Assembly: GCA_044222225.1 (NCBI GenBank) | Contig: JBGANR010000006.1 | Coordinates: 137,639 to 201,638, forward strand | Direction: 5' to 3' | Length of the DNA: 64,000 nt | Origin: JBGANR01 sp044222225 | GTDB taxonomy: Bacteria; Actinomycetota; Actinomycetes; Mycobacteriales; Mycobacteriaceae | Shown: positions 24,487 through 31,161 of the stretch, in pieces | Layout of the letters: each line of letters opens with the position of its first letter | Numbering within the stretch: position 1 is the stretch's first letter | Program-made: the position numbers and the translations under genes | Notes under the pieces: model-generated | Database searches by the model: none | Told to the model about the DNA's origin: nothing | The model's input: the letters and a program-made list of their open reading frames with translations, nothing else

Positions 24487-24888
24487 ATGAAGATCCTGCT
24501 GAACATCATCTGGCTCGTGCTGTGCGGATTCTGGATGGCGGTGGGCTACGTGGCGGCCGGCGTGCTGTGCTGCATCCTCATCATCACGATCCCCTTCGGC
24601 CTCGCCTCGTTCCGCATCGCGGCCTATGCGCTGTGGCCGTTCGGCCGCACCGTCGTCCGCCGTCCGACTGCGGGCGCAGCGTCGGCCATCGGCAACGTGA
24701 TCTGGGCGCTCGTCGCAGGGATCTGGCTGGCGATCGGCCACATCGTCACCGGGGTGGCGCTCTGCCTGACGATCATCGGCATCCCGCTCGGCATCGCGAA
24801 CTTCAAGATGGTGCCCGTCTCGCTGTTCCCGCTCGGCGCCGAGATCGTGCCGATCGACGACCGGCCGGCCGCCGCGGCCTACGCCTGA
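24487..24888 (+). CDS. YccF-domain membrane protein
   Basis: 133 residues holding two YccF (DUF307) repeats. The first, residues 1-60, reads LLNIIWLVLCGFWMAVGY...TIPFGLASFRIAAYALWPFGRTVV. The second, residues 65-125, reads IGNVIWALVAGIWLAIGH...IGIPLGIANFKMVPVSLFPLGAEIV. Four membrane segments in all. YccF proteins are widespread inner-membrane proteins of unknown function, some with ion-channel-like activity reported for related families. Monocistronic; a hairpin follows. Confidence 0.88.
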   Translation: MKILLNIIWLVLCGFWMAVGYVAAGVLCCILIITIPFGLASFRIAAYALWPFGRTVVRRPTAGAASAIGNVIWALVAGIWLAIGHIVTGVALCLTIIGIPLGIANFKMVPVSLFPLGAEIVPIDDRPAAAAYA

Positions 24889-24913
24889 CGGTCCGGCGCC
24901 CATCGGGCTGCCC

Positions 24914-24939
24914 GGCGCCCGTCCGGCCCGACGGGCGCC
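24914..24939. terminator. 10-bp hairpin between convergent yccF and fadA2
   Basis: Arms 24914-24923 (GGCGCCCGTC) and 24930-24939 are perfect complements with a 6-nt loop. It lies in the 70-bp space between the yccF stop (24888) and the fadA2 stop (24959). Confidence 0.65.
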
Positions 24940-24958
24940 ATTCCGGCCCGGCCGCCCG

Positions 24959-26275
24959 TCAGGCCTCGACGATCGCCGTCACACCCTGGCCACCGGCCGC
25001 GCAGATCGAGATGAGCGCGCGTCCGCCACCCCGCTCGGCGAGCTGCTTGGCCGTCGTCGCGATGATCCGGCCGCCGGTGGCCGCGAACGGATGACCCGCC
25101 GCCAGCGACGAGCCGGTCCGGTTGAGCTTGCTCCGGTCGATGGCGCCGAGCGGCTTCTCCAGCCCCAGCTTTCCGACGCAATACTCCTCCGACTCCCAGG
25201 CCGCGAGCGTCGCGAGGACGACCGAGGCGAACGCCTCGTGGATCTCGTAGAGGTCAAAGTCCTGCAGCGTCAGGCCGTTGCGGGCGAGCAGCCGCGGCAC
25301 GGCGTACGTCGGCGCCATCAGCAGACCGTCGGCTCCACTGACGAAGTCGACCGCGGCCGTCTCGACGTCGGTGAGGTACGCGAGCGGCGCGAGCCCGCGC
25401 TGCTCGGCCCACTCCTGCGTCGCGAGCAGCACCGTCGACGCGCCGTCGGTGAACGGCGTCGAGTTGCCGGCCGTCATCGTCGCGTCGCCGAGCCCGACGC
25501 CGAAGACCGGCTTGAGCGTCGCGAGCTTCTCGACGGTCGAGTTGGGCCGCAGGTTGTCGTCGCGGGTGAGCCCGAGGAAGGGCGTGACGAGGTCGTCGAA
25601 GAAGCCGCGGTCGTAGGCGGCCGCGAGGTTGCGGTGGCTGGCGGCGGCGAGTTCGTCCTGGTCGGCGCGCGCGATGCCGAACTGCTTGGCCGTGATGGCC
25701 GCGCTCTCGCCCATGTTGAGGCCGGTGCGCGGCTCGCCCTGGTCGGGCGGCGCGATGCCGATCTGCGTCGGCAGCTTGGCGGCGAGCTTGAGCCGCTCGA
25801 CGTTCGTCTTGGCGCTGTTGAACTTGAGCATCGTGCGGCGCATCGCGTCCGAGATCATGATCGGCGCGTCGGACGTCGTGTCGGCGCCGCCGCCGATGCC
25901 GACGTCGTACTTCCCGGTGGCGATCTGGTCGGCGACGATCGAGATGGCCTGCAGACCGGTGCCGCAGGCCTGGGTCACGTCGAACGCCGGCGTGTACGGC
26001 GAAAGCGCCGAGCCCAGCACACTCTCTCGCGTCAGCGCGAACGACGACGGCAGTTTGACCACGGCACCGCCGACGACGGCGCCGAGCCGCTCCCCCGCGA
26101 GACCGAAGCGGCTGACCAGGCCGTCGAGGGACGCGGTGAACATGTCCTGGTTGGACGCGTCCGCGTAGACGCCGTTGGAGCGGGCGAAGGGGATGCGGTT
26201 GCCGCCGAGGATGGCGACGGGACGGAGGGTGCGAGCGGCCGGCGGGCGCGCCGCAGCCTTCTTCGAGGTGGCCAC
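24959..26275 (-). CDS. fadA2: Acetyl-CoA acetyltransferase / thiolase FadA2
   Basis: 438 residues. Thiolase signatures are complete: the nucleophile Cys in VTQACGTGLQAIS (about residue 105), the His in YEIHEAFASV (about residue 355) and the C-terminal Cys in ISICAAGGQG, with LAAGHPFAATGGRI before it. It catalyses thiolytic cleavage or Claisen condensation of acyl-CoA in beta-oxidation. It is divergent from fabG4, with a 187-bp shared promoter region containing the TTAC-N6-GTAA operator. This arrangement matches the fadA2-fabG4 divergon of M. tuberculosis. Confidence 0.93.
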   Translation of the reverse strand: MATSKKAAARPPAARTLRPVAILGGNRIPFARSNGVYADASNQDMFTASLDGLVSRFGLAGERLGAVVGGAVVKLPSSFALTRESVLGSALSPYTPAFDVTQACGTGLQAISIVADQIATGKYDVGIGGGADTTSDAPIMISDAMRRTMLKFNSAKTNVERLKLAAKLPTQIGIAPPDQGEPRTGLNMGESAAITAKQFGIARADQDELAAASHRNLAAAYDRGFFDDLVTPFLGLTRDDNLRPNSTVEKLATLKPVFGVGLGDATMTAGNSTPFTDGASTVLLATQEWAEQRGLAPLAYLTDVETAAVDFVSGADGLLMAPTYAVPRLLARNGLTLQDFDLYEIHEAFASVVLATLAAWESEEYCVGKLGLEKPLGAIDRSKLNRTGSSLAAGHPFAATGGRIIATTAKQLAERGGGRALISICAAGGQGVTAIVEA

Positions 26276-26291
26276 GTCAGTTGTCTCCCGT

Positions 26292-26347
26292 TTGTCGTCG
26301 TGGGGTGTCGGCCCTATTCTTACCGTCGAGTAAGTTCAATGTCGACC
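26292..26347. promoter_or_regulatory. fadA2/fabG4 divergent promoter with shared TTAC-N6-GTAA operator
   Basis: On the plus strand TTGTCG (26292-26297), a 17-nt spacer and TATTCT (26315-26320) form a candidate fabG4 promoter. It runs into the palindrome CTTAC-CGTCGA-GTAAG (26319-26334), which is followed by TCAATGTCGACC (26336-26347). On the minus strand TTGAAC (26339-26334) could be a fadA2 -35 element with the palindrome in its spacer. The palindrome core and the 12-mer recur at fadE5 (18439-18477). Confidence 0.65.
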
Positions 26348-26462
26348 CAGCTCCTCGGCACGTCGTACTCATCGGTCGACGAGAAATGTCAGAGGGGTCT
26401 GCCAGACTGGCCGGCAAGTCAATGAACCCGAAACGGTTCGAACCCGAAAAGGTGGGAGCATC

Positions 26463-27809
26463 GTGTCAGGCACCACGGATCTCTACTCCACGTTCATCTC
26501 GTCGGCCCCCGGGGCGTTCATCGCCGGCAAGGTCGGCCTCCCGCAGCCCCCGGTGCTGCGACGATACGCCGCCGGGCAGCCCGCGTTGCCGGGAACCGTC
26601 GTCATCGGCGGCCAGGGACGTCTCGCCACCGGCCTCACGGCCCTCCTCGGCGGCGACTACGAGGTGGCGGATGCGTCGACCCCGTCCCCGGCCGACAAGG
26701 TGGGCGCCCTCGTCTTCGACGCCACCGGCATCACGGACCCCGCCGGGCTCGCCGCGCTGCACGCCTTCTTCCAACCGCTCGTGCGCTCGCTCGCCGGTAG
26801 CGGCCGGGTCGTCGTGCTCGGCACGCCGCCGGAGAAGACGTCCTCGCCCGGCGAACGCATCGCGCAGCGGGCGCTCGAGGGCTTCACCCGCTCGCTCGCC
26901 AAGGAACTCCGCAAGGGCGCCACGGGCCAGCTCGTCTACGTCGATCCCGACGCCTCCCTCGCCGGTCTCGAGTCGACGCTCCGCTTCCTGCTCTCGGGCA
27001 GGTCGGCCTACGTCGACGGCCAGGTCATCCGCGTCGGCAGCGCCGCCGCGACGGCTCCCGAGGACTGGGATCGGCCGCTCGCCGGCAAGGTCGCCGTCGT
27101 CACCGGCGCCGCCCGGGGCATCGGCGCGACGATCGCCGAGGTGCTCTCCCGCGACGGCGCGCACGTCATCTGCGCCGACATCCCGGCGGCCGGCGACGCC
27201 CTCTCGGCCACCGCGAACAAGGTCGGCGGCACCGCGCTGCCGCTGGACGTCAGCGCCCCCGACGCCGCCGCCAAGCTCGCCGAGCACGCCCTCGCACGGC
27301 ACGGCGGCGTCGACATCGTGGTCAACAACGCCGGCATCACCCGTGACAAGCTGCTCGCCAACATGGACGACGCACGCTGGGACGCCGTCATCGCCGTGAA
27401 CCTGCTGGCACCGCAGCGGCTGGTCGACGGCCTGCTCGCCGCCGGAGCGCTGCGCACGGGCGGGGCCGTCGTCGACGTCTCGTCGATCGCGGGCATCGCC
27501 GGCAACCGCGGCCAGACCAACTACGCCACGTCCAAGGCCGGCGTCATCGGGATCGTCGACGCCTACGCGCCGGAACTGGCGAAGCAGGGCATCACGATCA
27601 ACGCCGTCGCACCCGGGTTCATCGAGACCGCGATGACGGCCGCGATCCCGCTCGCGACACGCGAGGTCGGCCGTCGGATGAACTCCCTGTTGCAGGGCGG
27701 CCAGACGATCGACGTCGCCGAGACGGTCGCTTACTTCGCGAGCCCGGCGTCGAGCGCGGTCACGGGCAACACCGTGCGCGTGTGCGGCCAGCAGCTCCTG
27801 GGCGCCTGA
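26463..27809 (+). CDS. fabG4: High-molecular-weight 3-oxoacyl-(acyl carrier) reductase FabG4
   Basis: 448 residues, the size of the HMw-FabG class. An N-terminal flavodoxin-like domain (residues 1-200) precedes the ketoreductase domain, which has the nucleotide motif VTGAARGIGATIA, NNAG, the catalytic Ser in VDVSSIAG and YATSKAG (Tyr and Lys). It reduces 3-oxoacyl thioesters, with a preference for CoA esters and NADH described for FabG4. The start at 26463 (GTG) follows GGTGGGAGC. The stop overlaps the start of htdX (TGATG), so the two are translationally coupled into a reductase/dehydratase module. Confidence 0.92.
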   Translation: MSGTTDLYSTFISSAPGAFIAGKVGLPQPPVLRRYAAGQPALPGTVVIGGQGRLATGLTALLGGDYEVADASTPSPADKVGALVFDATGITDPAGLAALHAFFQPLVRSLAGSGRVVVLGTPPEKTSSPGERIAQRALEGFTRSLAKELRKGATGQLVYVDPDASLAGLESTLRFLLSGRSAYVDGQVIRVGSAAATAPEDWDRPLAGKVAVVTGAARGIGATIAEVLSRDGAHVICADIPAAGDALSATANKVGGTALPLDVSAPDAAAKLAEHALARHGGVDIVVNNAGITRDKLLANMDDARWDAVIAVNLLAPQRLVDGLLAAGALRTGGAVVDVSSIAGIAGNRGQTNYATSKAGVIGIVDAYAPELAKQGITINAVAPGFIETAMTAAIPLATREVGRRMNSLLQGGQTIDVAETVAYFASPASSAVTGNTVRVCGQQLLGA

Positions 27810-28684
27810 TGGCGGCGCACACGAGGCACCTGTCGGCTCCGCCATCCACAGCCGCGACCTACGCGCGCGCCGTGGCGGGGATGCTGCCGGTGGTCGGCAA
27901 GCCGGGCACGGTCTCGCTGTCCGCCGACCTGCCGGAGACGACGCTCGCGCTGGACGGCGTGACCATCGACCGCCACCGGCTGCGCGACTACTGCCGGGTG
28001 ACCGGCCTGCGGTTCGGCGAGTATCTGCCGCTGACGTACTTCTTTCCCCTGCAGTTCCCCGTGATGATGGACCTCATGGTGAGCGGCGACTTCCCGTTCT
28101 CCGCGATCGGTTCGGTGCACGTGGAGAACCGCGTCGAGCGGACGCGTCCGGTCTCGATCACCGAACGGCTCGACATCACCGTCCGTGCCGCCGACCTGCG
28201 CGAACATCGCAAGGGACTGCTCGTCGACCTGGTGGCGGAGTTCCGGGTGGGCAGCGAGCTCGTCGTCACCCAGACGGCGACACTGCTCTCGCAGCAGCGC
28301 ACCAGCCTCTCCGGACCGTCGGGACCGGCGCCCGAAGACCATCAACCGCCGCCGGCGCCCGCGGTGCTGCGCGTCGACCAAGAACGCATCCGCGACTACG
28401 CCGCCGCCAGCGGCGACCGCAACCCGATCCACATGAGCAGCGTCAGCGCAAAAGCCTTCGGCTTCCCCCGCGCCATCGCCCACGGCATGTGGACGGCCGC
28501 CGCGGCCCTGGCCCCGATCGAAGGCCGCCTGCCCGCCGCGGCGTCGTACTCGGTGCGCTGGGGCAAACCGCTCCTGCTACCGGGCAAGGCCGGCCTGTAC
28601 CTGACGCCGGCCGACGGTGGCTACGACGTCTCGGTGCTCGACCAGAAGCGTGGCTTTCCTTATCTCACGGGGCACGCCGGCTGA
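27809..28684 (+). CDS. htdX: (R)-3-hydroxyacyl-thioester dehydratase HtdX-type (MaoC domain)
   Basis: 291 residues from ATG 27809, which overlaps the fabG4 stop. Double-hotdog architecture: an N-terminal degenerate hotdog (residues 20-170) and a C-terminal MaoC domain with the hydratase-2 motif YAAASGDRNPIHMSSVSAKAFGFPRAIAHGM, supplying the catalytic Asp and His. It dehydrates 3-hydroxyacyl thioesters to trans-2-enoyl products. With FabG4 it can carry out two consecutive steps of fatty-acid elongation or reversed beta-oxidation. A long palindrome lies immediately downstream. Confidence 0.9.
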   Translation: MAAHTRHLSAPPSTAATYARAVAGMLPVVGKPGTVSLSADLPETTLALDGVTIDRHRLRDYCRVTGLRFGEYLPLTYFFPLQFPVMMDLMVSGDFPFSAIGSVHVENRVERTRPVSITERLDITVRAADLREHRKGLLVDLVAEFRVGSELVVTQTATLLSQQRTSLSGPSGPAPEDHQPPPAPAVLRVDQERIRDYAAASGDRNPIHMSSVSAKAFGFPRAIAHGMWTAAAALAPIEGRLPAAASYSVRWGKPLLLPGKAGLYLTPADGGYDVSVLDQKRGFPYLTGHAG

Positions 28685-28701
28685 GGTCAGCGCCGTACTC
28701 G

Positions 28702-28822
28702 GCCGTGGTGTGGGACGACCATGCCGGGGCCGCTGGCATCGGGCTTGGCGGGAGCGTGCCGGCGAGGAACGAGCCAGCACGCGGGGGACTGCGGCCCCGG
28801 CATGGTCGTCCCACACCACGGC
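28702..28822. repeat. 32-bp inverted repeat with 57-nt loop between htdX and tetR
   Basis: Arms 28702-28733 and 28791-28822 are perfect reverse complements (left arm starts GCCGTGGTGTGGGACGACC). The 121-bp element fills the 161-bp gap between the convergent htdX (ends 28684) and tetR (ends 28846). It probably terminates both transcripts, but its length and structured loop suggest a captured palindromic element rather than a simple terminator. Confidence 0.85.
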
Positions 28823-28845
28823 TACGCAACAGGGCCCACGCAACG

Positions 28846-29445
28846 TCAGCGGGCGTCCTTCTTGCCGGCCAACCCGCGCCACAGCAGCCGCTCGATGGTG
28901 ACGATGGCCGAGTCGAGGTCGACGCTGCCGTCGGCGACCCGGTCGGCCACCGCCTCACCCGCACCCGTCAGCGCCAGCGCCATGAGCTCGAAGTCGTCGC
29001 CGGGCTGCGGGTCGGCGGTGCCGCGGCGGATCATCGTGGCGATCTGCTCGATGATCGCCGCCCGAGCCGCTTTGACGACGTCGACGAACGGGGCCATGCC
29101 CGTCGCCTCCCGGTAGACGACGCGCCACGCGTCACGGTTGGTGTGCACGAACGTCAACAGCGACACGAGCACGTGCCGCACCTGGTCGTGCTGCTTGAGG
29201 TCCGGATCGAAACCCGAGGCCATCGCCTCGATGAGCACGGCGGCCTCGCGCTGCACGACCGCCGCGAACAGCTCGTCCTTGGAGCCGTAATAGAGGTAGA
29301 GCATCGGCTTGGAGATCTCGGCCTTCGCCGCGATGGCGTCCATCGTCGTGTCGCGGAAGCCGCGCCGGGCGAACGTGGCGAGCGCGGCGTCGAGCATCTG
29401 CTGCTCCCGGACCGCACGCGGGATCCGCTTCGTTCCCCCGGCCAT
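28846..29445 (-). CDS. TetR-family transcriptional regulator (Rv0238-like)
   Basis: 199 residues from ATG 29445 (GGAGTGG upstream). The N-terminal helix-turn-helix is at about residues 15-62: MLDAALATFARRGFRDTTMDAIAAKAEISKPMLYLYYGSKDELFAAVV. The C-terminal helical domain presumably binds a small ligand such as an acyl-CoA. Position next to lpqI and htdX matches Rv0238 in M. tuberculosis. It follows lpqI in the same direction (58-nt gap), so the two may be co-transcribed. It is the natural candidate to bind the TTAC-N6-GTAA palindromes upstream of fadE5 and fadA2/fabG4, although no such site is seen at its own start. Confidence 0.9.
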   Translation of the reverse strand: MAGGTKRIPRAVREQQMLDAALATFARRGFRDTTMDAIAAKAEISKPMLYLYYGSKDELFAAVVQREAAVLIEAMASGFDPDLKQHDQVRHVLVSLLTFVHTNRDAWRVVYREATGMAPFVDVVKAARAAIIEQIATMIRRGTADPQPGDDFELMALALTGAGEAVADRVADGSVDLDSAIVTIERLLWRGLAGKKDAR

Positions 29446-29503
29446 CCACTCCGCCCTTCCGCTGCGTCGACATCCGGCCACCCCGCCGGTGACGCCTGCC
29501 AAC

Positions 29504-30700
29504 CTAGCAGCGCGGCGCGACGCCCTTGGCCGTCAGCACTCGACGGACCGAGTCGTTGATCTTCGGCTCCTTGAGACGGCCCGCCTTGACCGCGCCCTCG
29601 AGCCGATCGAGCACGCGGCCCACCTGATCCGTCGACAGCCACAGGGCGACGTCGACGCCAGCCGCGAGCGCCATCTCGACGGCCTCCGGCACCGGGTACT
29701 TCTCCGAGACGGCCATCATCCCGGAGAGATCGTCGGTGAAGATGACGCCGTCGAACTTCGGCCCGCCATATCCGGCGCCCGTGCGCAGCAGCTCGACGGC
29801 CTTCGCGTTGAGGCTCGCGGGCAGCTCGTCACCGGTGAGCCCGGGAACGATGAGGTGGCCGAGCATCACAGCGCCCGGCTTGGTGAGCAACGACTTGTAC
29901 GGCACGAGGTCGGAGCGGACGAGGCTGCTCAGCGGCGGCGTCCGGACGGTGCCGGTGTGCGAATCACCGGAACCGTGGCCGTGCCCCGGGAAGTGCTTGA
30001 ACACCGGCGTCACGCCCGCCTTGCGCAGACCGTCGGCATAGGCCCCGGCGTAGTCGGCGACCTCGGCCGGGTCGTTCGAGAACGAGCGGTCCCCGATCAC
30101 CGTGTCGTCCGGCTGATTCGAGACGTCCGCGACCGGCGCGAAATCGACGGTGACGCCGAGCTTCGCCATCGCCTTGCCGGTCTTCTCGGCCAGCGCCCGG
30201 ACGTCGTCCACCGACTCCGTCTGGGCTAGCTCGCGCGCGGACGGATGGTCGATGCCGAGGCTCCGCAGCCGCGAGACGCGTCCGCCCTCCTGGTCGACCG
30301 TGACGAACAGCTTGTTCGACGCCGCCTTCTTGACGGCGGTCAGCGAGGTCGGGCCGGTGCCGCTCAGCAGGGAGAGATCGGTCCAGCCGCCGATGAAGAT
30401 GCCGCCGACCTGCTCCTTCTCGACGATGTCGAGTGCGTCCTGCCCGCCGGTGACACCGACCGTCAGCAGCTGAGCGAGCCGCTCCCGCAGCGGCATCTGC
30501 TTGATCGCGGTGTCGACGCAGGTGGCCGGCGAGGTCTTCGGCGGGGTGCTGCGGGACGTCGACGGTTGATCCGAGGACGTCGCGGCGACGGCCGAGCCCT
30601 CCTGCGGCGAGCCGCCGGACGAGCAGCTCACGACGAGCGCGCCCGCGACGGCGGCGACGGGGACGAGGGCGGCCAGGCGCAGGGACGGGCGAAGGCGCAT
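29504..30700 (-). CDS. lpqI: Beta-N-acetylglucosaminidase lipoprotein LpqI
   Basis: 398 residues from ATG 30700. The signal peptide ends with the lipobox VVSC (Cys26), so it is a lipoprotein on the outer membrane leaflet side of the plasma membrane. The GH3 domain contains VDQEGGRVSRL, the KHFPGHGHGSGDSHTG loop (catalytic His/Asp pair of NagZ-type enzymes) and VIFTDDLSGM carrying the nucleophile Asp. It cleaves GlcNAc from peptidoglycan-derived GlcNAc-anhydroMurNAc and MurNAc compounds during cell-wall recycling. Upstream extensions of the frame cross the divergent promoter and were rejected. Confidence 0.92.
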   Translation of the reverse strand: MRLRPSLRLAALVPVAAVAGALVVSCSSGGSPQEGSAVAATSSDQPSTSRSTPPKTSPATCVDTAIKQMPLRERLAQLLTVGVTGGQDALDIVEKEQVGGIFIGGWTDLSLLSGTGPTSLTAVKKAASNKLFVTVDQEGGRVSRLRSLGIDHPSARELAQTESVDDVRALAEKTGKAMAKLGVTVDFAPVADVSNQPDDTVIGDRSFSNDPAEVADYAGAYADGLRKAGVTPVFKHFPGHGHGSGDSHTGTVRTPPLSSLVRSDLVPYKSLLTKPGAVMLGHLIVPGLTGDELPASLNAKAVELLRTGAGYGGPKFDGVIFTDDLSGMMAVSEKYPVPEAVEMALAAGVDVALWLSTDQVGRVLDRLEGAVKAGRLKEPKINDSVRRVLTAKGVAPRC

Positions 30701-30892
30701 GCGGTCAGTGTTGCAGACGCCTGCGGCGCCGGCTCGCACGTCGTTCACTCGTCCGACAGCCGAAACCTGTCTCTCTACGCGTCGACGCGACGGATATGTC
30801 CACGTCCTGCCGCTGCAAGATAGACTCCGTCCGACAAGTGGCGGTCGTGTCGCCCACCGGGTGGCGGCCGGGGCGGCTGGTACTTTCACAGG

Positions 30893-31087
30893 GTGATCCG
30901 CAACCGCCTCGTCCTCGGCATCGTCGCCGGCGTCGCGGGCGCCATCGCGGCGCTGGTCTTCGTGTTCGCCGGGACGTACTTCGCGTCCGACCAGCAGCCC
31001 GGCACCACGTCACTCAACCCCGACAACGGCCTCATCGGCGGCTCCGTCGACTATGGCACCAGGCGGGGAGACCAGGACCGGTCCTGA
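30893..31087 (+). CDS. DUF2613 small membrane protein (Rv0236A-like)
   Basis: 64 residues from GTG 30893. A single membrane segment (about residues 6-31, LVLGIVAGVAGAIAALVFVFAGTYFA) is followed by a short exported tail, SDQQPGTTSLNPDNGLIGGSVDYG. DUF2613 proteins are small conserved actinobacterial peptides, and the homologue in M. tuberculosis (Rv0236A) precedes aftD, as here. The TGA at 31085-31087 overlaps a CTG that may start aftD. The last codons (GDQDRS) lie in a 60-bp tandem duplication. Confidence 0.8.
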   Translation: MIRNRLVLGIVAGVAGAIAALVFVFAGTYFASDQQPGTTSLNPDNGLIGGSVDYGTRRGDQDRS

Positions 31088-31161
31088 CCGAACCCGACGA
31101 ACCGACACCCGAACGGCACCCGTCGCGGCGACCAGGGTCGGCCCTGACCGAACCGGACGAA
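31069..31161 (+). repeat. 60-bp-period imperfect tandem duplication at the DUF2613/aftD junction
   Basis: The 33-bp segments 31069-31101 and 31129-31161 are similar copies exactly 60 bp apart. In the aftD frame they read RPGPVLTEPDE and RPGSALTEPDE. The first copy contains the end of the DUF2613 gene and its stop codon; the second lies in the extreme N-terminus of the aftD frame. Confidence 0.65.
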
